Counted from the stretch's first letter, positions 38,234 to 48,285 are shown. The stretch: DNA of 64,000 nucleotides from an uncultured Bacteroides sp. (GCF_963675905.1 NZ_OY780936.1:3853946-3917945), one strand, 5' to 3'. Translations and numbers: made by a program. The notes: generated from the letters alone by a model not told the origin.

Positions 38234-39664
38234 TTATTTTACAGGTTTAAGTTTCATCTTTGCAGCTTTTTCAAGCATATAATTGTAGGCAGCCTCATAT
38301 TCGTTCGGAATTACACCATCCAGAATGGCATCCTTAATAGCACTTTTAAGAGTCCCAATCTCTCTGCATGGGCGCAGATCGAAAGCTTCCATAATTTCCT
38401 CGCCCGAAATAGGTGGCTGGAAGTTACGAATCCGGTCTTTCTCTTCCAGATCCCTCAGCTTCTGACGTACCAGTTGGAAATTTTCCAGAAACTTTTGCTT
38501 ACGAACCTCGTTCTTTGAGGTAATATCAGCTTCGCACAGAGCCATTAAATCATCAATGTCATCACCGGCATCGAATAGCAGACGGCGGACAGCCGAGTCT
38601 GTTACAATATCTTCAGAAAGAACAATAGGACGCATGTGCAGACCAACCAGCTTCTGAACATATTTCATCTTCTCATTCATCGGTAATTTCATTCTTCGGA
38701 AGATGTTTGGTACCATCTTCTCACCAACAAAATTATGATTATGAAAAGTCCAGCCCGCCTTAGGCTCCCATCGTTTACAGGTTGGTTTAGCTATATCGTG
38801 AAGTAGAGTTGCCCAACGAAACCAAAGGTTATCTGAACGTTTAGCAGCATTATCAACAACCTCTAAAGTGTGATAGAAGTTATCTTTATGTGCCCGGCCA
38901 TTTCTGCTGTCAACACCTTGCAATGCTGCCAGCTCCGGGAAAATAAGTTTTAATAATCCACACTCATCCAGCAGCACAAAGCCAATGGAAGGAACAGGCG
39001 ATCCTAGTATCTTATTTAATTCGTCAGCAATACGCTCTTTCGATATAATTTCAATTCTCTCTTTATTGCGTGCTATCGATGCAAAAGTTTCATCTTCAAT
39101 CTGGAAATTAAGCTGAGTGGCAAAACGGATACCCCGCATCATACGGAGAGGATCATCACTAAATGTAATATCCGGATCTAAAGGAGTGCGAATAATTCTG
39201 TTTTTAAGATCCTCCATACCATTAAAGGGATCAACCAATTCACCAAAGCGATCGGCATTGAGGCATACAGCTAATGCGTTGATTGTAAAATCCCGTCTGT
39301 TCTGATCGTCTTCCAGCGTGCCATTTTCCACGATTGGTTTTCGTGAATCTCTTTGATATGATTCTCTTCTAGCACCAACAAATTCTACTTCTATGCGGTG
39401 ATATTTAACCTGAGCAGTTCCAAAATTCTTAAAAACAGAAACATGTGCATGCCTTCCTAATTTCTTCCCCAGCGCTTGTGCCATAGCTATTCCACTTCCC
39501 ACAACCACCACATCAATATCTTTCGATGGGCGTTGCAGAAAGATATCGCGCACATATCCACCTACAGCATAACATTCCAGTCCGAGGTCTTCAGCTGTTT
39601 CAGAGATTGCTGTAAAGATCTCGTCGCTAAAATATTCTTTTAATTCTTCTGTTGTTAATTGCAT
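38234..39664 (-). CDS. CCA tRNA nucleotidyltransferase with HD domain
   Basis: Cytoplasmic nucleotidyltransferase that adds or repairs the CCA end of tRNA. The class II polymerase head is seen as [24 protein letters not shown] (about residues 33-56), with the metal-binding DxD inside, followed by [13 protein letters not shown] and the RNA-binding region. A C-terminal HD domain (about 235-360) has LLHDIAKP with the His-Asp pair. The 476-residue length fits the HD-containing group found in Bacteroidetes. A poly(A) polymerase role is less likely but the families are close. It has its own promoter and runs into the hemolysin III gene. Confidence 0.9.
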   Translation of the reverse strand: MQLTTEELKEYFSDEIFTAISETAEDLGLECYAVGGYVRDIFLQRPSKDIDVVVVGSGIAMAQALGKKLGRHAHVSVFKNFGTAQVKYHRIEVEFVGARRESYQRDSRKPIVENGTLEDDQNRRDFTINALAVCLNADRFGELVDPFNGMEDLKNRIIRTPLDPDITFSDDPLRMMRGIRFATQLNFQIEDETFASIARNKERIEIISKERIADELNKILGSPVPSIGFVLLDECGLLKLIFPELAALQGVDSRNGRAHKDNFYHTLEVVDNAAKRSDNLWFRWATLLHDIAKPTCKRWEPKAGWTFHNHNFVGEKMVPNIFRRMKLPMNEKMKYVQKLVGLHMRPIVLSEDIVTDSAVRRLLFDAGDDIDDLMALCEADITSKNEVRKQKFLENFQLVRQKLRDLEEKDRIRNFQPPISGEEIMEAFDLRPCREIGTLKSAIKDAILDGVIPNEYEAAYNYMLEKAAKMKLKPVK

Positions 39665-39689
39665 GTTATCCTATGTTCGTAAAGAGGTA

Positions 39690-39697
39690 CAAAAATA
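39690..39697 (-). promoter_or_regulatory. -7 element of the CCA nucleotidyltransferase gene
   Basis: TATTTTTG on the minus strand matches TAnnTTTG, 26 bases before the start codon. A similar TATTTTTG on the plus strand at 39741-39748 could serve the divergent lipoprotein gene. Confidence 0.5.
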
Positions 39698-39769
39698 CAA
39701 TAATTTGAGCAGGTAAAGGATAGGTTTGGCAATTTAATTGTATTTTTGCCTTCTATAACAAATATAAGT

Positions 39770-40597
39770 ATGAGAAAGTTTGGATTCATAGCACTGATAA
39801 CTCTTGCACTCACTGCATGTGGTGACGATGGAGAAAAGAAAGCAGCCTTGAGATTGCAAGCGGCAGAAGAAGCTTATGCGCAAGGTAAATATAGTGAAGC
39901 AAAGTTACAGTTGGATAGTATAAAGATACTTTTCCCTAAAGCATTTGAAGCTCGTAGGAAAGGGCTCGACCTTATGCAACAAGTGGAAATAAAAGAGCAG
40001 GAAAGAAGTGTTGTTTATCTTGATAGCTTATTAAAGATAAAACAGGCTGATGCCGATCAGAAAAAGAATGGTTTAGTGCTTGAAAAGAATGCAGAATACC
40101 AAACTGTAGGTAATTACCTTCATCCTTCTCAGACTGTTGAAAAAAATGTTCGTCGTACCTACTTACGTGCTCAAGTCAGTGAAATAGGTGTATTTGCACT
40201 TACTTCCATTTATAATGGAGGTTCCAGCATCCATCATCGTTCCATCCGTGTAACTGCACCCGACGGAAGTTTTGCAGAAACACCAGCAAGTCGCGATGTT
40301 TACGAATCAACGGATATGGGTGTAAAATCGGAAAAAGTAGATTACCGAATGGGTGCCGATGGGGGAGTTGCAGCATTTATTTATATGAATAAAGGTCAGA
40401 ACCTCAAACTGGAATTTGTAGGAAATGGCAGAAAGGCGGTAAGCTTCTCATCTGCCGATAGAAATGCCGTTTGTCAGGTTTACGAATTGGCACAAGCTCT
40501 TAATTCAATTAACCAGATAAAGAAAGAACTGGAAGAAGCAAACCTGAAGATTCGTTTCGTGAAAAAGAAAATAGAGATAGAATCTTTAGGTAAGTAA
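39770..40597 (+). CDS. Conserved lipoprotein with coiled-coil ends, unknown function
   Basis: The start at 39770 is chosen because it begins a clean lipoprotein signal, MRKFGFIALITLALTAC; an in-frame ATG at 39746 would add 8 unlikely residues. The 275-residue product has a helical TPR-like N-terminal part (LRLQAAEEAYAQGKYSEAKLQL), a coiled coil around residues 70-100, a beta-rich middle with RSIRVTAPDGSF, and a final charged coiled coil (IKKELEEANLKIRFVKKKIEIE). I do not recognise a named family. It stands alone, divergent from the CCA enzyme gene. Envelope location is supported by the lipobox; function is unknown. Confidence 0.75.
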   Translation: MRKFGFIALITLALTACGDDGEKKAALRLQAAEEAYAQGKYSEAKLQLDSIKILFPKAFEARRKGLDLMQQVEIKEQERSVVYLDSLLKIKQADADQKKNGLVLEKNAEYQTVGNYLHPSQTVEKNVRRTYLRAQVSEIGVFALTSIYNGGSSIHHRSIRVTAPDGSFAETPASRDVYESTDMGVKSEKVDYRMGADGGVAAFIYMNKGQNLKLEFVGNGRKAVSFSSADRNAVCQVYELAQALNSINQIKKELEEANLKIRFVKKKIEIESLGK

Positions 40598-40794
40598 AAA
40601 GACCTGAACTTGATATGAGAAATTTAGAAAATAAAGTATTGAAAAATAAGAAGATAGCCGTGCTGTTTGTAAATGTATAGTATTTAATCATAATATTTGC
40701 AAAAGATTACGCTATGCTATCGACATCCTAAGTTATAGAAATATTTTATTCGATAAATGAATTTTCTAAAGTATTTGATTTACTCATTAAAGAA

Positions 40795-41050
40795 ATGGCT
40801 GTCAATGATAGAATGATTTTCCGAAAACGAACTATTATTGAGACGGTTAACGATGAACTTAAAAATATCTTTCAGATTGAACATACACATCATAGGTGCT
40901 TTGCTAATTTCAAATATAACTTGATTGGTGGATTGACTGCAAATACCTTTCTACCGAAGAAACCAATCTATTAATGTTGAATTTGAAAAGAATGCGCAGA
41001 TTTTTCTTCCATTCCAATTTTTATATCGAACTCAGGTTATAATAAAGACC
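40795..41050 (+). pseudogene. IS982-like transposase C-terminal remnant
   Basis: A 59-codon frame from the ATG at 40795 encodes RKRTIIETVNDELKNIFQIE, then HTHHRCFANF and FLPKKP, the conserved end of IS982-family transposases. The frame stops at 40972. One inserted base near 40965 explains this, since the next frame continues SINVEFEKNAQIFLPFQFLY. The N-terminal two thirds and the element ends are gone. This is an old IS footprint between the housekeeping block and PUL 2. Confidence 0.7.
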
Positions 41051-41187
41051 TTTTTATGACTAAATGGGTGTTACAAATTTAGGAGGTATTCGTCCTTGTT
41101 TTAGTACGCTTTTGTGTCACTTTAGTCTGATATATATAATATAATAAGTTGCTTATCTCTGTAGTCTGAAAATATGCATTTAATGAT

Positions 41188-41218
41188 TTTGCAGATAAAA
41201 AACTATTGCCTTTATTTG
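41188..41218 (+). promoter_or_regulatory. Promoter of the PUL 2 HTCS gene
   Basis: TTTG (41188-41191) is followed after 19 bases by TTTATTTG (41211-41218), one mismatch from the consensus TTTG-N19-21-TAnnTTTG. The start codon is 18 bases downstream of the -7 element. Confidence 0.6.
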
Positions 41219-41236
41219 TGCCTATAAGTTAATGCT

Positions 41237-44200
41237 ATGAAATTTAAATATTGTTTATTCCTTTGTCTTTTATGTTTGTTGCAAAGTGGATTCGGACAAA
41301 ATCTACGAAAAATATCCAGTCGTGAAGGAATATCAAACAATGCAGTATTGTCCTTATGTCAGGATAGAAATGGGTATGTTTGGTTAGGAACTGTTGATGG
41401 ACTTAATTTATGGGATGGCAATGAAATGCAGATCTTCCAACCACGATTGGATAAAGCGAATCATTTGTCTGGCAATCTTATAGAAGAGATTGTAGAGACA
41501 AATGATAATTTGTTTTGGTTGCGAACAAACTATGGACTTGATAAATTTGATCCGAAAAATAAACTTGTAGAAAGACATTCTGAGTTTGAAGGGATGTATC
41601 GATTTACGACAAGAAGAAGTAATGAGGTATTTGTTGTTTTGCAAAATAATGTTTTCTACTACTATAATAAGCTTAGTTGTAATTTTAAGAAAAGTACTTT
41701 TAAAGATATTAATTATTCTAATATTTTAGATATAGTATTTGGAGACGATAACAACTTATGGTTCTTTACATATACTGGAATTTTCTATTCAAGAATAACC
41801 TACTTACCAAATGGAGATTGCAATTTTTCTAAAATTCGGAAAATGAATGGTTCTATGCCATTGATCTCTGCATTTAAAGAAAAGAATAAAGTTTATTTTG
41901 TTGATTCTAAAAAGGTATTATATGAATTTGATCTATTGAGTAAACAAATTACCTATGTTAAGAATCTGAATCAAGAAATCAATCAACGAGGTAAGATTTC
42001 AAGTATTGTTAAAGATAAAAATGATTACATTATAGCTTTTCAAACAAATGGAGTTATTCGTCTGAAATATGTGCCAGAAAGTGGAATAAAATATGTAACC
42101 CAATCAATAGGCATTTATTGTGGAGTCTTTTCTCTTCTGAAAGATCGGAATCAAAATGTAATATGGATTGGCACAGATGGTCAAGGATTATTCCAATATT
42201 CAGAAGGACCGGTTATATTTAAATCCGTGACTTACGATGATTTACCGGTTATGATATCAAAACCTATTCGTTCTTTATTTCTTGATAAGGAAAATTCCCT
42301 ATGGATTGGAACAAAAGGTGATGGAATATTCCGTATTTCTGATTTTTATCATTGTGAGAGTTATACTTCAAAAAATACTGTAAAGCTTACTACAAATAAT
42401 AGCGCTCTGACTAATAATACAGTATATGCTTTTGCTCCAAGTCGCAGAAATTTGATTTGGATAGCTGGTGATGGTCCTGGATTGAATTATTATTCTTATA
42501 AAGATAAGAAGATACATATTGTCCCGTTATCCGAAAAAATAAAATATGTACACGCTTTGCAGGAAACAGATAATTCGACACTGTGGGTTGCGACTGTTGG
42601 AAACGGCCTATATAAAATAGTGTTGTCAGGTTCAAACGATAATCCTTTAATCTTAAGAATAACTCCTATATATATAAATAACCGCTTCACGATTAAAAAT
42701 TTCTTTTTTTCTCTTTATCAGGAGAATGATAGTATAATTTGGTTTGGGAATCGAGGAGAAGGTAGCATAAGATATAACATAAAAACTAACAGATCTAGCT
42801 TAATTAAATTCAATCATAAATTACCGCTTACAGCAAATGATATTTTTTCAATATATAAGGGAAATAATAAAATGTGGTTTGGAACAGGTAGTGGCTTGAT
42901 TGCTTGCCCGGTATATAACCCAGCTTCATCCCCAAATATCACTCAAGAAGAACAGCTTACAAGAAACAATGTGCATTGTATTTCTGAGGACAGCAGACAT
43001 AATATTTGGTTAAGCACTAACAGAGGGATAATAGAGTATTTTCCCAATGGAAATTTTGTTAATTACGGCTATTCATATGGTTTAAGTACAATAGAATATA
43101 GTGATGGTGCTTGTTTTAGAGATGAAAAAAATAATGTCATGTTTTTTGGAGGAATTAATGGGCTTGTAACTATATCCGAGACAAAGCTGAAAGAACCTGT
43201 ATTTAATCCTCCCGTGTTGTTTAAAGATATTCAAATAAATGAGGAAATATTCAGTGTAAACAGTTTGTTAAATGACGGAACTCTTATGCTGAGACATTAT
43301 CAGAATTTCTTTACGTTATCCATTTCTGTTCTGGATTATATAAATGGAAGTAATTATTCTTATTATTATAAACTGGAAGGGTATAACAAACAATGGATGA
43401 ACAACTTTAACCAGAATAAAATTTCATTCACCAGTTTACCTCCTGGAAGTTATTTACTTCATGTGAGGTATCATAATAATGTGATGGGAATAGATAGCCC
43501 CGTTTATGATCTCAATATTAAAATTCTTCCACCTTGGTATAAGTCAGTATATGCAGAGATTATTTATCTGATATTAACATTAGGTCTTATCGGCAGTATA
43601 ATTCGTTATTATTTGCTTCGATATAAAAAGCGCAAAAAGTTTTTGCAACAAAAATTAGATCAGGCGCAAAAAGAAGAACTTTACGAATCAAAGTTACGCT
43701 TTTTCACAAATATAACCCGTGAACTGTCTACACCTCTAACTTTAATAGGAGGACCCTGTCAGCAGATTCTGAGTTATGAGAATATTGATGAATATGTGAA
43801 GAACTATGCAGTAACAATTCAAAGAAATGTTTCCAAATTGAACGAATTACTGTTTATGTTAAATGAGTTCAGAGGATCAGGGTATACGGATAACCAGTAT
43901 AAAATTGAATTGCTTTCTATCTCTCAAATATGTCACGATATATCTCAAACATATCTGGACTATTCTCGAAAGAGTCACATTGATTATAAAATGAACGTGG
44001 AACAGAATCTTGTGTGGCCAGTTGATAGAGATAACTTGTCTATGATTTTAAATACACTGCTTTCTAATGCTCTTAAGAATACTCAGGACTATGGTGAAAT
44101 TTTCGTAGATGTCCTTTCAGAAAATGAACATTTAATTATATCTGTTTCAAATTCTTTTTCAAGGGAAGTTGCAATTGACTTTGATCAGATCTTTGATAGA

Positions 44201-45253
44201 TATAAAGTTCTTGATTACTTTGAAAAGCAGAGTGAATCGGGTATATCATCAAGTGGTGGACTTGAGCTTGCTATATGTCATAATATTGTAGAAAAGATGC
44301 AGGGAACTATGTCGGTCGACAGATTATCTGATATTAAAATTGCATTTATTGTGAAGCTACCAAGGCTTGAAATTTCTAAATTATCTGACCAGAAAGAAAC
44401 AATCATTGTTCAGGATAGGGTGTTTAACTTGCCTGTTTTGGAAAAAGCGAAGAACAAGGAATATTCATTTGATAGAAGCAGACAGTCTATGTTTATAATC
44501 AATGAGAACCCTGAAATATTGAGTTTTATAGCTGAAGTCTTTTCTACGACGTATAATGTAGCTGAATTCAGTGATACTGATGAGCTTGCTAAGAGTATGG
44601 CTATGAAGCATCCGGATATTATAATTTGCGGAGCTATGTCACAGTCATTAAGTGATATTGATTTCATTAAACAAATAAAACAAGATAAGCAAACAACACA
44701 TATACCTGTTATTTTTCTTTCAAGTAATCAACAGAAAGAAGAACAGCTTAAAGGTATAGAATCGGGCGCTGATATTTGTCTGGTTCTTCCTTTTGACGTA
44801 GAATATTTAAAGGCAGTAACGGAACAGTTATTGAAAAAAAATCAGTCATTGAAAGATTATTATAAATCCTCTTTGAGCTCTTTTGAATTGATTGATGGAC
44901 AAATGCTCCATAAAGATGATAAAGATTTTATAGACAAAATGATTAAAATAATTAATGACAATATAACGAATATTGATATTTCAACTCAGTTTGTTGCAGA
45001 CGCAATGGGAATCAGTGTACGTAATCTCTATCGTAGACTGGATGGAATAACAGAACAAACGCCTGTTAATATAATAAAAGAGTATCGTTTACATATAGCA
45101 GAACAACTTTTAGTATCAACTAAACTGTCTATTGACGAGATTATATATAAGTCCGGATTTAATAATAGAGGAACCTTTTTCAAATGCTTCTCTGTGAAAT
45201 TTGGATATACTCCAAAAGCTTATAGAGAGCGTAAAATCGCAGGTTTAGACTAA
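41237..45253 (+). CDS. HTCS-type regulator with degenerate kinase and receiver domains (mannan PUL)
   Basis: 1338-residue sensor-regulator. A signal peptide ends near GFGQ; two seven-bladed propellers with WLGTVDG and WIGTDGQG-like repeats (about 25-670), a Y_Y_Y domain, a membrane helix near 775-795 and a coiled coil follow. The kinase H-box reads FFTNITRELSTPLTL: Arg828 (codon CGT) replaces the phosphoacceptor His. The N-box is partly kept (LLSNALKNT), but the DxG and GxGxG motifs are lost (VSNSFSREVAID, SSGGLEL). In the receiver, Gly1132 replaces the phosphoacceptor Asp, the acidic pair is altered to NE, and Leu replaces the conserved Lys (LVLPF). The AraC-type HTH pair at the C-terminus looks intact. 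It probably regulates the downstream mannan genes without phosphotransfer. Confidence 0.9.
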   Translation: MKFKYCLFLCLLCLLQSGFGQNLRKISSREGISNNAVLSLCQDRNGYVWLGTVDGLNLWDGNEMQIFQPRLDKANHLSGNLIEEIVETNDNLFWLRTNYGLDKFDPKNKLVERHSEFEGMYRFTTRRSNEVFVVLQNNVFYYYNKLSCNFKKSTFKDINYSNILDIVFGDDNNLWFFTYTGIFYSRITYLPNGDCNFSKIRKMNGSMPLISAFKEKNKVYFVDSKKVLYEFDLLSKQITYVKNLNQEINQRGKISSIVKDKNDYIIAFQTNGVIRLKYVPESGIKYVTQSIGIYCGVFSLLKDRNQNVIWIGTDGQGLFQYSEGPVIFKSVTYDDLPVMISKPIRSLFLDKENSLWIGTKGDGIFRISDFYHCESYTSKNTVKLTTNNSALTNNTVYAFAPSRRNLIWIAGDGPGLNYYSYKDKKIHIVPLSEKIKYVHALQETDNSTLWVATVGNGLYKIVLSGSNDNPLILRITPIYINNRFTIKNFFFSLYQENDSIIWFGNRGEGSIRYNIKTNRSSLIKFNHKLPLTANDIFSIYKGNNKMWFGTGSGLIACPVYNPASSPNITQEEQLTRNNVHCISEDSRHNIWLSTNRGIIEYFPNGNFVNYGYSYGLSTIEYSDGACFRDEKNNVMFFGGINGLVTISETKLKEPVFNPPVLFKDIQINEEIFSVNSLLNDGTLMLRHYQNFFTLSISVLDYINGSNYSYYYKLEGYNKQWMNNFNQNKISFTSLPPGSYLLHVRYHNNVMGIDSPVYDLNIKILPPWYKSVYAEIIYLILTLGLIGSIIRYYLLRYKKRKKFLQQKLDQAQKEELYESKLRFFTNITRELSTPLTLIGGPCQQILSYENIDEYVKNYAVTIQRNVSKLNELLFMLNEFRGSGYTDNQYKIELLSISQICHDISQTYLDYSRKSHIDYKMNVEQNLVWPVDRDNLSMILNTLLSNALKNTQDYGEIFVDVLSENEHLIISVSNSFSREVAIDFDQIFDRYKVLDYFEKQSESGISSSGGLELAICHNIVEKMQGTMSVDRLSDIKIAFIVKLPRLEISKLSDQKETIIVQDRVFNLPVLEKAKNKEYSFDRSRQSMFIINENPEILSFIAEVFSTTYNVAEFSDTDELAKSMAMKHPDIIICGAMSQSLSDIDFIKQIKQDKQTTHIPVIFLSSNQQKEEQLKGIESGADICLVLPFDVEYLKAVTEQLLKKNQSLKDYYKSSLSSFELIDGQMLHKDDKDFIDKMIKIINDNITNIDISTQFVADAMGISVRNLYRRLDGITEQTPVNIIKEYRLHIAEQLLVSTKLSIDEIIYKSGFNNRGTFFKCFSVKFGYTPKAYRERKIAGLD

Positions 45254-45264
45254 AAAATATGGAT

Positions 45265-45293
45265 TTATGACAAATTAGTATTCAGTTGTGACA
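45265..45293 (+). promoter_or_regulatory. Candidate operator of PUL 2 (TGACA direct repeat, 21-bp spacing)
   Basis: TTATGACA (45265-45272) and TTGTGACA (45286-45293) are direct repeats spaced 21 bp, like the operators of PUL 1 but with another sequence. A weak -7 element TTCATTTG (45314-45321) follows 21 bases later. A partial copy, TTATGACA then TTATGTCT at 22-bp spacing, occurs at 48224-48253 before susC, but its promoter geometry does not fit. Confidence 0.45.
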
Positions 45294-45376
45294 AGCGTTT
45301 TTTTTTATATTTTTTCATTTGTTGGATATAATATTACGTTTTACTTTTGAAAATCGAAATCTGAAATAAAAATACT

Positions 45377-46549
45377 ATGGGAAGAAAATACTTTCTTTTA
45401 TATCTTATTCTTCTGTCCTTTTGTAGCTGCGCTACAAAGTACAAATCTTTAAATGTAAACTATCATAGAGCGACACAGACTCTTGATTCTATTTACAAAT
45501 ACTATTCAGTGAATAATTCATCTCTTTTGAGAGAGACATATCCTTTTCAGGATACATATAAGGCTACTTATTTGGCTTCAGAACCAACATCAAGCGTTAA
45601 TCAATTTTCTTATTTGTGGCCATATTCGGGCGTTTTTTCGGCAGTGAACACTATCTATGAGGTAAGTGGAAATAAGTTTTATAAAGAGATGCTTGATAAC
45701 AAAGTTTTGCCGGGATTAGAAAATTATTTTGATTCATTGCGCAAGCCTTTTGCCTACTCTTCATATGTTAATACTGTTTCTCCTTCAGATCGATTTTATG
45801 ATGATAATATTTGGTTAGGTATTGACTTTACAAATCTTTATTTATTGACTAAAAATAAAGAGTACTTAAAAAAGGCAAATCTTATATGGAATTTTATTGA
45901 AAGTGGAACAGACTCAGTTTTAGGTGGAGGAATTTACTGGTGCGAACAGAAAAAAGAATCCAAAAACACCTGTTCGAATGCTCCTGGAGCAGTATTTGCT
46001 TTAAAGCTTTATCAGGCAACTGGAGAAAAGTCATTTTTAGATAAAGGTACCCGACTTTATGAATGGACTAAGAGAAATTTGCAAGATAAAAGTGACGAAC
46101 TGTATTATGATAACATCAATCTTAGCGGTCATATAGGAAAAGCTAAATATCCGTATAATAGTGGACAGATGTTGCAGGCTGCTTCTTTGTTATACAAATT
46201 ATCCAAGAATAAAGATTATTTAGATGACGCTCAGAAACTGGCAACAGCCAGCAGCAATTACTTCTTTTCTAAACGAGGAAATATTAATTATTTAAAAGAC
46301 GAGAATGACTGGTTTATAGCTGTAATGTTAAGAGGATTTTATGAATTATATACGATAGATCATAATCCTAAATATTTAAAGGATTATCAGGAATCTCTCG
46401 ATTTCTTGTGGAAGAATGGAAGAACAGAAAAGGGGTTGTTTGACGATAATCAGTTCAATGCACCGTTCAAAGAAAAGAAAACAAAGTGGCTGCTTACTCA
46501 GGCAGCATTAGTAGAAATCTATGCAAGACTATCTAATTTTAAACAATAA
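45377..46549 (+). CDS. GH76 family alpha-1,6-mannanase lipoprotein
   Basis: Endo-acting hydrolase of the alpha-1,6-mannan backbone. The 390-residue protein has a lipoprotein signal ending LLSFCSC (Cys near residue 18). The (alpha/alpha)6 barrel has the GH76 catalytic Asp pair in SDRFYDDNIW near residue 140, and the family segment GGGIYWCEQ. Lipid anchoring suggests outer-membrane attachment, facing either side. It is more divergent from the second GH76 of the locus than expected for a duplicate. It lies 123 bases after the HTCS gene, behind a candidate operator, and is followed 10 bases later by GH125. Confidence 0.87.
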   Translation: MGRKYFLLYLILLSFCSCATKYKSLNVNYHRATQTLDSIYKYYSVNNSSLLRETYPFQDTYKATYLASEPTSSVNQFSYLWPYSGVFSAVNTIYEVSGNKFYKEMLDNKVLPGLENYFDSLRKPFAYSSYVNTVSPSDRFYDDNIWLGIDFTNLYLLTKNKEYLKKANLIWNFIESGTDSVLGGGIYWCEQKKESKNTCSNAPGAVFALKLYQATGEKSFLDKGTRLYEWTKRNLQDKSDELYYDNINLSGHIGKAKYPYNSGQMLQAASLLYKLSKNKDYLDDAQKLATASSNYFFSKRGNINYLKDENDWFIAVMLRGFYELYTIDHNPKYLKDYQESLDFLWKNGRTEKGLFDDNQFNAPFKEKKTKWLLTQAALVEIYARLSNFKQ

Positions 46550-46559
46550 ATAAGCAAGA

Positions 46560-48032
46560 ATGATTAATAAAAAAATGTACAAAAAGACTGCGTTAAGTCT
46601 TTTTGCAGCCCTCTCTTTGTCTCAAACTCAGGCATTTGCCGGGAGCTTTAGTGCGATAGATCCATTATTCGCAGTTAGTGATAATACACGCATTCTGGCT
46701 TCGCAACGGCCAGATGTTAGCAAAAGATTATTTCACTCAGATGCCGTTGAAGAAGCTATTGACAGGGTAAAGAAACAATTGAAAAATCCATATATGGCAT
46801 GGATGTTTGAAAACTGCTTTCCTAATACTCTGGACACAACTGTTCATTATAGGACTCAAGATGGTGATGATGATACTTTTGTTTACACTGGTGACATACA
46901 TGCTATGTGGCTGAGGGACTCGGGTGCACAGGTATGGCCTTATGTTCAATTTGCCAATAAAGATCCGAAGCTTAAGAAAATGCTTAGAGGAGTTATTTTA
47001 AGACAACTTAAATGTATTATAATAGATCCATATGCCAATGCTTTTAATGATGGTGCTGTAGGAGGAGATTGGATGAGTGACATGACTGACATGAAACCAG
47101 AACTCCACGAACGTAAATATGAAATAGACTCACTTTGTTATCCAATTCGTTTAGCTTTTCATTATTGGGAAGTAACTGGTGATAGCTCAATTTTTGGTGA
47201 TGAATGGATTAAAGCAATTAAATTGGTCTTGAAAACATTTAAAGATCAACAAAGAAAAGGTAGTAACGGCCCCTATAAATTCCAAAGAAAGACAGAACGT
47301 CAACTAGACACTTTAGGAAATAATGGACTAGGAAGTCCAGTTAACCCAGTTGGCCTGATCGCCTCTTCTTTCAGACCATCTGATGATGCTACTACTTTCC
47401 AGTTTTTGATTCCTTCAAATTTCTTTGCTGTGACTTCTCTCCGGAAAGCTGCTACTATTTTGAAAAAAGTAAATAAGGAGAATGCTTTAGCTGATAATTG
47501 TAATCAATTAGCATTGGAGGTTGAAAAAGCAATAAATAAATATGGAATATATAATCATCCCAAATATGGCAAGATCTACGCCTTCGAGGTAGACGGTTTT
47601 GGCAACCAGCTTTTAATGGATGATGCAAATGTTCCTAGCTTGCTAGGTTTAGCTTATCTGGGTGACGTGAAAATAGATAATCCGATATACCAAAATACAA
47701 GGAATTTTGTATGGAGTAAAGACAATCCTTATTTCTTTAAAGGCAAGGCTGGAGAAGGCATTGGAGGGCCACATGTCGGCTATGATATGGTTTGGCCTAT
47801 GAGCATTATGATAAAAGCTTTTACCAGCAAGAATGATGAAGAAATAAAGAAATGCATTAAGATGTTGATGGCAACTGATGCCGGAACAGGATTTATCCAT
47901 GAGTCATTCAACAAAGATGATGCTACCAATTTTACTCGTCCATGGTTTGCTTGGCAAAACACTTTATTTGGTGAGTTAATTTTAGACCAGATAAATAAAG
48001 GAAAAATTGATTTATTAAACAGTATTCAATAA
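46560..48032 (+). CDS. GH125 exo-alpha-1,6-mannosidase
   Basis: Releases mannose from alpha-1,6-mannan oligosaccharides, probably in the periplasm. The 490-residue precursor has a cleavable signal peptide ending AFAG. The barrel starts with RPDVSKRLFHSDAVEEAI and carries the GH125 hallmark MWLRDSGAQVWPY near residue 115, then GGDWMSDMTDMKPELHERKYEID, a C-terminal GIGGPHVGYDMVWPMSI and HESFNKDD. The pairing with GH76 matches the yeast alpha-mannan loci of B. thetaiotaomicron. No frameshift is present. The start ATG (46560) gives a signal peptide of normal length; the ATG five codons later is also possible. Confidence 0.92.
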   Translation: MINKKMYKKTALSLFAALSLSQTQAFAGSFSAIDPLFAVSDNTRILASQRPDVSKRLFHSDAVEEAIDRVKKQLKNPYMAWMFENCFPNTLDTTVHYRTQDGDDDTFVYTGDIHAMWLRDSGAQVWPYVQFANKDPKLKKMLRGVILRQLKCIIIDPYANAFNDGAVGGDWMSDMTDMKPELHERKYEIDSLCYPIRLAFHYWEVTGDSSIFGDEWIKAIKLVLKTFKDQQRKGSNGPYKFQRKTERQLDTLGNNGLGSPVNPVGLIASSFRPSDDATTFQFLIPSNFFAVTSLRKAATILKKVNKENALADNCNQLALEVEKAINKYGIYNHPKYGKIYAFEVDGFGNQLLMDDANVPSLLGLAYLGDVKIDNPIYQNTRNFVWSKDNPYFFKGKAGEGIGGPHVGYDMVWPMSIMIKAFTSKNDEEIKKCIKMLMATDAGTGFIHESFNKDDATNFTRPWFAWQNTLFGELILDQINKGKIDLLNSIQ

Positions 48033-48210
48033 AATCTCAGGTGTGAATTAAATAGTTAATCTATTCTAATGTAAAAACCTGCAAATACTGCTAGTAAACA
48101 GCATATTAAAGCAAGTACCCTTCTTTATAACAATTTATGTAATATCAGACAATAATCATTAAACACATTATTCTATATGAACACATCTTAACCTTTAATC
48201 TAGCTCAATT

Positions 48211-48218
48211 TAGTTTTG
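48211..48218 (+). promoter_or_regulatory. Possible -7 element of the susC operon in PUL 2
   Basis: TAGTTTTG matches TAnnTTTG, 67 bases before the susC start. No convincing -33 element is present. Confidence 0.45.
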
Positions 48219-48285
48219 TTTTTTTATGACATGTATTTATCTAAATTATGTCTCACTTTTTGGAAAATGCACTTAAATTAATAGT

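Larger units (their letters stand above)
40598..41236. other. Gap before PUL 2 holding an IS remnant and the HTCS promoter
   Basis: Apart from the IS982-like remnant (40795-41050) and the HTCS promoter near 41188-41218, I see no gene or structure in this AT-rich stretch. Confidence 0.6.

Noticed and set aside
48224-48253. Second PUL 2 operator copy before susC
   Set aside because: Only the first half-site matches well, spacing is 22 bp, and the nearest good -7 element (48211-48218) lies upstream rather than downstream of it.
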